Of a stretch of DNA of 5,350 nucleotides, positions 1 to 4,889 are shown one piece after another. The position numbers and the translations under genes were made by a program. Under the pieces are notes generated by a model that worked only from the letters and a program-made list of their open reading frames with translations, was not told the origin of the DNA and did no database searches. The stretch is from NCBI GenBank assembly GCA_031268125.1, contig JAIRXT010000145.1, positions 1-5,350 on the forward strand, in the 5' to 3' direction. Origin of the DNA: Treponema sp. Its GTDB lineage: Bacteria; Spirochaetota; Spirochaetia; Treponematales; Breznakiellaceae. Numbering within the stretch: the first letter of the stretch is position 1; each line of letters opens with the position of its first letter.

Positions 1-450
1 GTGATTACCGGCTGCCCCATAGGGGGGGCCACGGAAAAAGTCGTCCGCCTTATCGAAGAATCCGGCGCCGTGGTGGTGGCCTACGAGAACTGCACCGGAG
101 CCAAACAGTACGACCGCCAGGTTTCCGAGTCCGGCGACCCCTGGGAGGCCCTGTGCGGCTATTACCTGGCCATAGGCTGCAGCGTGATGAGCCCCAACCC
201 GAACCGCTTTGAACTCCTGGGCCGGCTCTGCGCCCAGTTTGCCGCCGATGGGGTCATCGAAATGGTCCTCCAGTCCTGCCACACCTACGCCGTAGAGACC
301 TACAGCGTCCGGGAATTTCTCAAGGCCCGGGAGCTTCCCTTCCTGTCCCTGGAAACCGATTATTCCCCCGGCGACACGGCCCGGCTTAAAACCCGCATCG
401 CCGCCTTTATCGGGGCTATCGGGGCGGCCCTGTCGGCAGGGGAAGTTTAA
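1..450 (+). CDS. 2-hydroxyacyl-CoA dehydratase-like double-cubane iron-sulfur protein, C-terminal part (5' truncated)
   Basis: This is the last 149 residues of a protein that starts before the window. The GTG at position 1 is probably an internal valine codon, because the frame begins in the middle of a conserved strand (ITGCPIGGATEKVVRLIEE). It resembles the HgdB/YjiM branch of the 2-hydroxyacyl-CoA dehydratase superfamily. These proteins bind iron-sulfur clusters through cysteines and receive electrons from an ATP-driven activator. Visible marks are Cys5 in TGCPIG, Cys31 in ENCTGAK, Cys60 in GCSVMSPNP, Cys93 in QSCHTY, and the C-terminal block SLETDYSPGDTARLKTRI typical of the family's end. 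The substrate cannot be read from this fragment. A double-cubane-cluster protein of the YjiM type seems likelier than a true fermentative dehydratase subunit, since yqeB follows on the same strand and no second dehydratase subunit is visible downstream. The activator gene, if present, lies outside the window. Family assignment is firm; the subtype is inferred. Confidence 0.88.
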   Translation: MITGCPIGGATEKVVRLIEESGAVVVAYENCTGAKQYDRQVSESGDPWEALCGYYLAIGCSVMSPNPNRFELLGRLCAQFAADGVIEMVLQSCHTYAVETYSVREFLKARELPFLSLETDYSPGDTARLKTRIAAFIGAIGAALSAGEV

Positions 451-459
451 GGATGTTTT

Positions 460-571
460 GGGCGCATCCCCGGCAAAGCCGGGGACCGGGCTATCCGCTC
501 CAACAAAAACCCTATCGTCCCCGTAAACAAAAAAAACGTCAGGGTTTTTGTTCCGCTTCTATCCCTTGCGC
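460..571. repeat. Composite structured intergenic module with two hairpins and a possible closing stem
   Basis: Three pairings can be read. An outer stem may join GCGCA (462-466) to TGCGC (567-571). A perfect 7-bp hairpin pairs CCCCGGC (468-474) with GCCGGGG (478-484) over an AAA loop. A perfect 12-bp inverted repeat pairs AACAAAAACCCT (502-513) with AGGGTTTTTGTT (541-552) across a 27-nt interior. Unpaired-looking segments CGGGCTATCCGCTCC (487-501) and CCGCTTCTATCCC (553-565) flank the second hairpin and share the words CCGCT and CTATCC. From memory, modules of this layout recur in intergenic DNA of Spirochaetes and Bacteroidetes; I cannot name a published family. GGATG (451-455) could alternatively pair with CATCC (465-469). 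There is no U-tract, so a classical terminator is unlikely. It begins 10 nt after the stop of the upstream gene. Confidence 0.6.
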
Positions 572-572
572 T

Positions 573-604
573 GTCGAAAAACGACATCCCTGTCGTTTTT
601 CGAC
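573..604. repeat. Perfect 14-bp hairpin with TCCC loop
   Basis: GTCGAAAAACGACA (573-586) is exactly complementary to TGTCGTTTTTCGAC (591-604), with loop TCCC (587-590). The centre reads CATCCCTG (585-592), the first of six copies of the octamer CNTCCNTG in the next 220 bp. It abuts the composite module on its left and the duplicated units on its right. Confidence 0.85.
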
Positions 605-701
605 TTCAAGTTTTGCGAAGCAAAACTTGTGGTATTGTTCCAGCCGCCATCCCTGGCGGCCCGCCTTGCGGCTGCGGAATGGCATCCATGCCATGTCCCA
701 G
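605..701. repeat. Palindromic unit A: first copy of a tandemly duplicated hairpin cluster
   Basis: The unit holds four hairpins in order. CAAGTTTTGC (607-616) pairs with GCAAAACTTG (620-629), loop GAA. GCCGCCA (643-649) pairs with TGGCGGC (654-660), loop TCCC. CCGC (661-664) pairs with GCGG (668-671), loop CTT. ATGGCAT (679-685) pairs with ATGCCAT (688-694), loop CC. All are perfect. The layout of an A/T-rich hairpin, a linker containing TTGTT, then a GCCGCC hairpin is repeated in the next unit about 100 bp downstream. The octamer CNTCCNTG appears at 648-655 and 683-690. The reading frames crossing this stretch give low-complexity, non-family translations, so I treat it as non-coding. Confidence 0.75.
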
Positions 702-814
702 CTTGAAGTTTTTGCTTTGCAAAAACTTCATAAGTTTGTTACAGCCGCCCTCCATGGCGGCCCCGGCTCCGCCGGACAACGGCGTCCCTGGCGGCCATCC
801 GTGCAGTTTCACGG
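702..814. repeat. Palindromic unit B: second copy of the hairpin cluster
   Basis: TGAAGTTTTTGC (704-715) pairs perfectly with GCAAAAACTTCA (719-730), loop TTT. GCCGCC (744-749) pairs with GGCGGC (756-761) around CTCCAT. CCGGC (763-767) pairs with GCCGG (771-775), loop TCC. CCGTG (799-803) pairs with CACGG (810-814), loop CAGTTT. The octamer CNTCCNTG occurs at 749-756, 783-790 and 796-803. The copy at 783-790 has lost most of its flanking complementarity, so its hairpin looks decayed. The matching order of elements with diverged stems relative to unit A suggests an old duplication. The unit ends about 57 bp before the yqeB start and may be transcribed as its leader. Confidence 0.72.
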
Positions 815-857
815 CTTTGGGGTTTTGCAAATTTATGGCTTGGAGTTCCGCTACGCT

Positions 858-866
858 AAAAGGAGG
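858..866 (+). promoter_or_regulatory. Strong ribosome binding site that fixes the yqeB start
   Basis: AAAAGGAGG lies 4 nt before the ATG at 871. It decides the start against in-frame upstream codons from 613, whose translation runs through the palindrome array and shows no family resemblance. Confidence 0.9.
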
Positions 867-870
867 ATCT

Positions 871-1719
871 ATGCTGGTTGTAATTAAAGGGGCCGGGGAT
901 CTGGCATCGGGGATTGCCCTCCGTCTGCGCCACGCCCGTTTTGACATTGCCATGACGGAAGTCTCCCGCCCCACCGCGGTCCGCCGGACCGTCTGCTTCT
1001 CCCAGGCGGTGTACGAGGGAAGCGCCCGGGTGGAAGACCTTACCGCTGTCCTGGTCCGGGATGCCGGGGAGGCGCGGGACTGCTTTGTCCGGGGCCGCAT
1101 CGCCGTCTTTGTCGATCCCCGGGGGGAGATTGCCGGCCCCCTGGCGCCGGCCGTGCTGGTGGATGCCATCATGGCGAAAAGAAACACGGGGACCCGCATC
1201 ACCGATGCCCCCGTCGTAATCGGCGTGGGGCCGGGCTTTACCGCGGGCCTGGACTGCCATGCGGTGATCGAAACCAAGCGGGGCCACACCCTGGGCCGGG
1301 TCCTGACTACAGGGAGCGCCCTGCCCAACACGGGGGTTCCCGGCGACATCGGCGGCTTCACCGTTGAACGCCTGCTCCGCTCCCCGGCGGAGGGAATCTT
1401 CGAAGCAAGGGCGAACATCGGGGATCGTCTGCGCCCCGGCGATGTGGCGGCCCTGGTTGGCGGCATCCCCATCCGGGCGGAAATTGAAGGGGTCCTGCGG
1501 GGCCTTTTGCCCTCGGGGATCCCCGTTTCAAAGGGCATGAAGGCCGGCGACATTGACCCCCGCTGCGAGGTCTCCCACTGTTTCAGCGTATCCGACAAGG
1601 CCCTGGCCGTGGCCGGCGGAGTCCTGGAGGCCATTTTGTCCCTTAGGGATTTACTGCCGCCTCTTTTGCCAGACACCAGTGGCCGTCAATTTTCTCAAAG
1701 GCGGAGGAAGGAAAACTAA
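871..1719 (+). CDS. yqeB: YqeB-family selenium-dependent molybdenum hydroxylase system protein (EF2563 type)
   Basis: The 282-residue protein opens with VIKGAGDLASGIALRL (residues 4-19), a glycine-rich Rossmann-like nucleotide-binding loop. It carries the family blocks GVGPGFTAGLDCHAVIETKR (118-137), LPNTGVPGDIGGFTVERLL (151-169), and a C-terminal barrel-like region with GDVAALVGGIPIRAEIEGVLRG (180-201) and GIPVSKGMKAGDIDPR (206-221). The family is known from comparative genomics as a marker of selenium-dependent molybdenum hydroxylases (xanthine-dehydrogenase-like enzymes with labile selenium). Its biochemical reaction is not settled to my knowledge. The start at 871 is set by a near-consensus ribosome site. 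It follows the iron-sulfur protein on the same strand after a 420-bp palindrome-rich gap. The last 25 residues (from about 258), rich in Pro, Arg and Lys, are encoded in a 77-bp overlap with the convergent PSP1 gene and lie beyond the conserved part. Neither selD nor a hydroxylase subunit is in view. Confidence 0.92.
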   Translation: MLVVIKGAGDLASGIALRLRHARFDIAMTEVSRPTAVRRTVCFSQAVYEGSARVEDLTAVLVRDAGEARDCFVRGRIAVFVDPRGEIAGPLAPAVLVDAIMAKRNTGTRITDAPVVIGVGPGFTAGLDCHAVIETKRGHTLGRVLTTGSALPNTGVPGDIGGFTVERLLRSPAEGIFEARANIGDRLRPGDVAALVGGIPIRAEIEGVLRGLLPSGIPVSKGMKAGDIDPRCEVSHCFSVSDKALAVAGGVLEAILSLRDLLPPLLPDTSGRQFSQRRRKEN

Positions 1720-2605
1720 GGACCCGGCCGTCTTCACCGGCAAGTTTCAGTTTTCCCAGGATCACGTTTGCCTCTACCACCTTCCATTGGGTGCCGTCGT
1801 AGTCAAAACGTACCCCCTCCGGGGGAATCTGCCGGCGCTGCTCACTGTAAAAGTTGTGTTCATACGCAAGACAGCACAAAAGCCGGCCGCAGGGGCCGGA
1901 AATCTTCATGGAATTTAGGGACAGGTTTTGATCTTTCACCATTTTGATGGAAACAGGTTTAAGCTTACCGGATGCCGCATGGCAGCAGTAACAGCGGCCG
2001 CAGACCCCCAGCCCCCCCACCACCTGGGCTTCGTCCCGTACCCCAATCTGGTGCATCTGTATTCTGATTTTAAAAATACCCACCAGGTCTTTAACCAGAT
2101 CCCGGAAGTCAACCCGGCTTTCCGCAGTGTAGAAGAACCATATTTTGGTTTCCCCTACCATGATATGAACTACCACCAGTTTCATTTCCAGCTTGTGGGC
2201 ATTTATCTTTTCCCGGCAGATGCGGAAGGCTTCTTTCTCCTGCTCCCGGTTCCGCTCTTCCCTGTCCAGTTCCTCCGGTTCGGCGGGCCGGTCAATCCAG
2301 GGAACCATCATGCCCGGCCGGATAGCCTGCCCGCAGCGGCAGCTCAGGGGATTGCACACCACGGCAAGATCCCGGCCGTAGGGGGTGGCAACCATCACCT
2401 TGTCGCCGGGGTTTAAGGGGTCCCCCCGGTAACCTGCCGTAAAATTCTCATTCGCATAGTCCAGGCGGAGCCGGTAAAGCGGAGTATCGGGGGCTACCGG
2501 TTCGGCGGAGGGAACAGAATTTTCCGGGTCATCCGGGGCTGGTTCATCTTCCAGCGAGGAAATGTCTTCGGCGTTTTCTTCAATATCTTCGTAATCATCC
2601 TGCAT
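1643..2605 (-). CDS. PSP1 C-terminal domain protein, YaaT/RicT-like
   Basis: The protein has 320 residues. Residues 1-40 are a strongly acidic, low-complexity tail. A short N-terminal domain follows (about 43-100), then the PSP1 core (about 125-255) with LEMKLVVVHI, TAESRVDFRDLVKDLVGIFK, QIGVRDEAQVVGGLG, VSIKMVKDQNLSLN and ISGPCGRLLCCLAYE. This core closely matches Bacillus YaaT/RicT as I remember it. RicT works with RicA and RicF in an iron-sulfur complex affecting RNA maturation and developmental decisions. In the cysteine blocks, C202, C207, C208, C239, C244 and C245 correspond to family cysteines. C84, C89, C91 and C205 look additional. The ATG at 2605 is the only usable start, because an in-frame stop lies just upstream; its ribosome site is weak (AAGG about 11 nt away). 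It is last in the four-gene operon and its 3' end overlaps yqeB. Whether it forms the same complex here is inferred. Confidence 0.92.
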   Translation of the reverse strand: MQDDYEDIEENAEDISSLEDEPAPDDPENSVPSAEPVAPDTPLYRLRLDYANENFTAGYRGDPLNPGDKVMVATPYGRDLAVVCNPLSCRCGQAIRPGMMVPWIDRPAEPEELDREERNREQEKEAFRICREKINAHKLEMKLVVVHIMVGETKIWFFYTAESRVDFRDLVKDLVGIFKIRIQMHQIGVRDEAQVVGGLGVCGRCYCCHAASGKLKPVSIKMVKDQNLSLNSMKISGPCGRLLCCLAYEHNFYSEQRRQIPPEGVRFDYDGTQWKVVEANVILGKLKLAGEDGRVLSFPSSAFEKIDGHWCLAKEAAVNP

Positions 2606-2642
2606 GAAGCGCTGCCTTTTGCTCCGGCTGTACCGGTTCCGG

Positions 2643-2685
2643 ACCGTACCAAATTCTATATATAATCATACTAAGAAAATAAGTC
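2643..2685 (-). promoter_or_regulatory. AT-rich gap before the PSP1 gene, weak internal promoter candidate
   Basis: The 65-nt gap between the YaaR-like stop and the PSP1 start contains an AT-rich pocket, with TATGAT and TATATATAGAAT on the minus strand, in otherwise GC-rich DNA. TAGAAT resembles a -10 element, but I find no convincing -35 at the right distance. It could allow separate expression of the PSP1 gene. The call rests mainly on base composition. Confidence 0.22.
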
Positions 2686-3225
2686 TATCAGAAGGCCTCT
2701 TATCTCCTCAAGGCGGGACAGTAGTTCAAGCTGGGAAAGCTGGCGGTTCAGGATCATGGCGGCCAGTTCGTCCAGCTTACGGTCTATCAGCCGGATATTA
2801 TACACCGGCCGTTTTTGGCGCTCGGGGCCTCCGCTGCCGCCGGAGAATGCGGGATTTTGATATTTTGTCATCCGCTGCTGTACTTCTACCTGGTAGCCGT
2901 TGTCCACGACATAGCGTATAAAATCCCGGACCGCCTTTTTGTAGGCCAGTATTTCCTCAAGAGAAGGCCGCTCCCGCAAAACGTCGCCCGCGTTTCTAAT
3001 TTCCTCCAAAAGCCGGTTCACCGTTTCCCCGGAAACCGGCGGCGCCGGTTCCGCCCCGGCAGTCCGGGCCTGCTCCAGGACGGAAGAGAAACCGGGCTCA
3101 TCTGTTCCGGTAGGCCGCCGGGAACCCCGCTTAACCCCTGTCCGGGACCGGGGATTTACCTTGGCATAGGAGAGGGGATCAAGAAAAGTACCGTTTGAAT
3201 CCGGGGGGAAATCAACCTTGGCCAT
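2671..3225 (-). CDS. YaaR/DUF327 family protein
   Basis: The 184-residue protein starts at the ATG at 3225, which has GGAGG (3231-3235) 5 nt upstream. Longer in-frame starts would run into the bactofilin gene. Residues 1-65 are polar, Pro/Arg/Ser-rich and probably disordered. The DUF327 core spans about 66-184 and is mostly helical, with ERPSLEEILAYKKAVRDFIR (85-104), a following YVVDNGYQVEV strand, then RLIDRKLDELAAMIL and LSRLEEIRGLLIDL helices at the end. The family is small, cytosolic and of unknown biochemical function. In Bacillus, yaaR sits close to yaaT, and here it directly precedes the yaaT-like PSP1 gene. That agreement supports both calls. An insertion-like polar stretch, NPAFSGGSGGPERQKRP (124-140), breaks the core. 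It begins 16 nt after the bactofilin stop, which suggests translational coupling or at least co-transcription. Confidence 0.87.
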   Translation of the reverse strand: MAKVDFPPDSNGTFLDPLSYAKVNPRSRTGVKRGSRRPTGTDEPGFSSVLEQARTAGAEPAPPVSGETVNRLLEEIRNAGDVLRERPSLEEILAYKKAVRDFIRYVVDNGYQVEVQQRMTKYQNPAFSGGSGGPERQKRPVYNIRLIDRKLDELAAMILNRQLSQLELLSRLEEIRGLLIDLFS

Positions 3226-3241
3226 GATGCCCTCCGTCCGG

Positions 3242-3670
3242 TTAAAGCCCCGGCCGGTCAAACCGGGGAAGGGCGGATTTAACTCCCTGGGCGTCCAGAT
3301 ACTCGGAAAAGGCGGCGTCCCATTCTTCCGCGGTAGTACAAACCCGGACCCGGCCGTGGACCAGGCAGCCCTCATCGGCCTGAATACGCCGGGTGATAAT
3401 ATCCCCCAGGACCAGGGCGCCGGACAGGATTGTAAGCCGCTCGCTGGCAAGTATATTTCCCCGGACCACCCCGCCAACGGTTATCACCGTCCCGCTCAGG
3501 TTGCCGCGCATCCGGGCGCCTTCCCCCACCACTACCCGGCCGGTAACCGTCAAATTCCCCCGGACATTGCCGTCCACCCGGGTAAAACCGTCGGTACTAA
3601 GGTTGCCGTTCAGTTCACAATTGGGGCCAATAATGGTATTTACGGAGAAATCTTCGGAGTAAAGAGCCAT
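3242..3670 (-). CDS. Bactofilin (polymer-forming cytoskeletal protein, CcmA/DUF583 family)
   Basis: The 142-residue protein has a short N-terminal tail (MALYSEDFSVNT), a right-handed beta-helix core (about 13-112) and a short C-terminal tail. The core shows the typical repeating pattern of glycine, valine and isoleucine at turns: IIGPNCELNGNLS, VDGNVRGNLTVTGRVVVGEG, MRGNLSGTVITVGGVVRGNI, LTILSGALVLGDIITRRI. Bactofilins polymerise without nucleotide into membrane-associated filaments that position cell-wall enzymes and shape the cell. The preceding gene, 11 nt upstream, encodes a membrane-anchored M23 peptidase, a pairing known from several curved or helical bacteria; a joint role in cell shape is likely. 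Its ribosome site is modest (AGGT about 5 nt before the ATG) and overlaps the end of the upstream gene's spacer. Length is normal for the family. No classic amphipathic membrane-targeting sequence is obvious at the N-terminus. Confidence 0.93.
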   Translation of the reverse strand: MALYSEDFSVNTIIGPNCELNGNLSTDGFTRVDGNVRGNLTVTGRVVVGEGARMRGNLSGTVITVGGVVRGNILASERLTILSGALVLGDIITRRIQADEGCLVHGRVRVCTTAEEWDAAFSEYLDAQGVKSALPRFDRPGL

Positions 3671-3681
3671 AAAAGACCTGA

Positions 3682-4749
3682 TTATCGGGAAGTATTACGG
3701 GCGATACTGGACCGGATGTTGATATACTTGTAGGGGTCTACCACATCGGAACCAACGTGGACTTCGTAATGCACATGGGGACCCGTAGAAAGCCCCGTGT
3801 TACCTATAAATCCGATAACTTCGCCCTGTTGGACCCGCTGGCCAATCCTGACCGATGCCCTTTGCATGTGGGCGTACCGGGTATAGTAACCGTGCTTGTG
3901 CTTGATAATTACATAGTTGCCGAAGCCTTCGGCCTCAAAATCAATCGTAACCACCTGCCCGTCGGCGGTAGCCACGATCGGATCCCCGGAACGGTAAGTG
4001 GAAAGGTCTATCCCCTTATGAATATAGTACTGCCGGGTAAAGGGGTTTTCGTTCTGCCCAAAAAACATCGAAATATGGCCGATACCGCCCTTGATGGGCC
4101 AGATGCTGGGAATCTCCGTAAGAAGGGCGCTCTGGGAATCCAGCAGCATCCCGATCTCCCGGATCGGCACCTGGGCGGAGGAAAGGTAGGAGGTAAGACG
4201 GCGCACGTCCTCCACTTCCCGCAGCATCCCCTCCGGTGTTTCCCGGATATCGAAGAAGGTAGACAAGTCCCCCGTACCGCCCTGGGTGTTCCTGCCCGGT
4301 TTTATATCCGTCCCCAGGGCGGAGAGAGTCCCCGACAGGGCAGTTTCAAAATTACCGGCTTCGTGCAAAAGGCCGGTAATCTCGTCCCGCAGTTGGTCAA
4401 GGCTGGCCTGCGTATCCTTAAGGCGGCTGTCCTTACCCGCCAAAACACCCAGCGTATTACTGTAAGAGGCGCTGTACCAGCAGAATGTCCCGATAATCCC
4501 CGCCACAAACAGGACGAAACAGCAGACTGAAAACACCGTGATATGGAGATTGTAGACCTTTTTTTCCGAATGGGGGACCAGAACCACGGTATAACGGCGG
4601 GCCAGAAACCTGAAAAGCGCCACGACACCCCCGCCCACAGCCCGGGTAAGAATGATGATAAGGCTTTTTGTCTTCTGAACCAAGCTGTTTTCCAGCTTTT
4701 TGTACTCATGAACCCGGGACACCATATACCTCTTAATAACTATCGGCAT
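3682..4749 (-). CDS. Membrane-anchored M23 family peptidoglycan metallopeptidase (LytM type)
   Basis: The 355-residue protein has a basic N-terminal region, one strong membrane segment (about 69-91, LHITVFSVCCFVLFVAGIIG), a coiled-coil-prone stretch (about 104-145), a linker with GRNTQGGTG, and an M23 domain (about 220-343). All expected zinc and catalytic positions are present: H244 and D248 in HKGIDL, H294 in RYAHM, and H325 and H327 in GPHVHYEV. It should therefore be an active endopeptidase cutting peptidoglycan cross-links in the periplasm, anchored in the inner membrane. Coupling to the bactofilin encoded 11 nt downstream is a reasonable inference. It is the first gene of a four-gene operon behind a strong promoter. 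The start is uncertain: the ATG at 4749 gives a leader of only about 17 nt and a weak site (TTAGGCG), while the ATG at 4725 has AAGAGGT close upstream. The choice changes only the first 8 residues. Confidence 0.93.
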   Translation of the reverse strand: MPIVIKRYMVSRVHEYKKLENSLVQKTKSLIIILTRAVGGGVVALFRFLARRYTVVLVPHSEKKVYNLHITVFSVCCFVLFVAGIIGTFCWYSASYSNTLGVLAGKDSRLKDTQASLDQLRDEITGLLHEAGNFETALSGTLSALGTDIKPGRNTQGGTGDLSTFFDIRETPEGMLREVEDVRRLTSYLSSAQVPIREIGMLLDSQSALLTEIPSIWPIKGGIGHISMFFGQNENPFTRQYYIHKGIDLSTYRSGDPIVATADGQVVTIDFEAEGFGNYVIIKHKHGYYTRYAHMQRASVRIGQRVQQGEVIGFIGNTGLSTGPHVHYEVHVGSDVVDPYKYINIRSSIARNTSR

Positions 4750-4772
4750 GATTCGCCTAAACCGATAAGGGC

Positions 4773-4802
4773 AGTATACCCCTCCCGTTTAAATTCTGTC
4801 AA
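4773..4802 (-). promoter_or_regulatory. Sigma70-type promoter of the M23-bactofilin-YaaR-PSP1 operon
   Basis: On the minus strand, TTGACA (4797-4802) is followed after 18 nt by TATACT (4773-4778). That is a consensus -35 and a five-of-six -10. The expected transcription start is near 4766, about 17 nt before the ATG at 4749 or 41 nt before the ATG at 4725. No other promoter of this quality is visible for the operon. Confidence 0.75.
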
Positions 4803-4816
4803 TGTAAACTTATAAA

Positions 4817-4828
4817 TGCAAATTTGCA
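4817..4828. promoter_or_regulatory. Perfect 12-bp palindrome upstream of the operon promoter
   Basis: TGCAAATTTGCA is a perfect dyad centred about 20 bp upstream of the -35 box of the minus-strand operon. The position suits a dimeric activator or other DNA-binding protein, but no regulator is identified and the AT-rich core could occur by chance. Confidence 0.35.
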
Positions 4829-4835
4829 GTACCTT

Positions 4836-4874
4836 GAGCCAATCCCAAAACTCGGTTAGTTTTGGGATTGGCTC
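4836..4874. repeat. Perfect 17-bp-arm hairpin in the divergent intergenic region
   Basis: GAGCCAATCCCAAAACT (4836-4852) is the exact reverse complement of AGTTTTGGGATTGGCTC (4858-4874), separated by CGGTT. Neither strand has a T-run after the stem, so it is not a classical intrinsic terminator. It sits behind the operon promoter and ahead of the ogt-like gene. A cruciform, a protein-binding dyad or a mobile palindromic repeat are all possible. Confidence 0.85.
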
Positions 4875-4889
4875 GACCATGTGTTCAAA

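Noticed and set aside
468..484. Hairpin after the first gene as an intrinsic terminator
   Set aside because: The stem is strong but is followed by ACCGGGC, with no T-run. The downstream T-stretches belong to the arms of other hairpins.
498..556. Integron attC site
   Set aside because: The 12-bp inverted repeat prompted the idea, but the R-type core sites (RYYYAAC and GTTRRRY) do not fit at its ends, and no cassette or integrase is present.
573..814. CRISPR array
   Set aside because: The repeated units are short palindromes of different sequence with irregular spacing; there are no identical direct repeats with uniform spacers.
613..870. Upstream in-frame extension of yqeB
   Set aside because: The added residues come from the hairpin array and match nothing in the family, while a strong AAAAGGAGG site fixes the start at 871.
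453..887. Open plus-strand frame through the intergenic palindrome array
   Set aside because: Its translation is dominated by the hairpin repeats, resembles no family, and has no ribosome site. The stretch is better explained as structured non-coding DNA.
606..1676. Long minus-strand open frame opposite yqeB
   Set aside because: It is the antisense of a well-supported gene in GC-rich DNA. The translation is Arg/Pro/Ser-rich and low in complexity, and it runs through the palindrome array.
3226..3477. Upstream in-frame extension of the YaaR-like gene
   Set aside because: It would overlap most of the bactofilin coding region in another frame, whereas the ATG at 3225 has GGAGG at good spacing.
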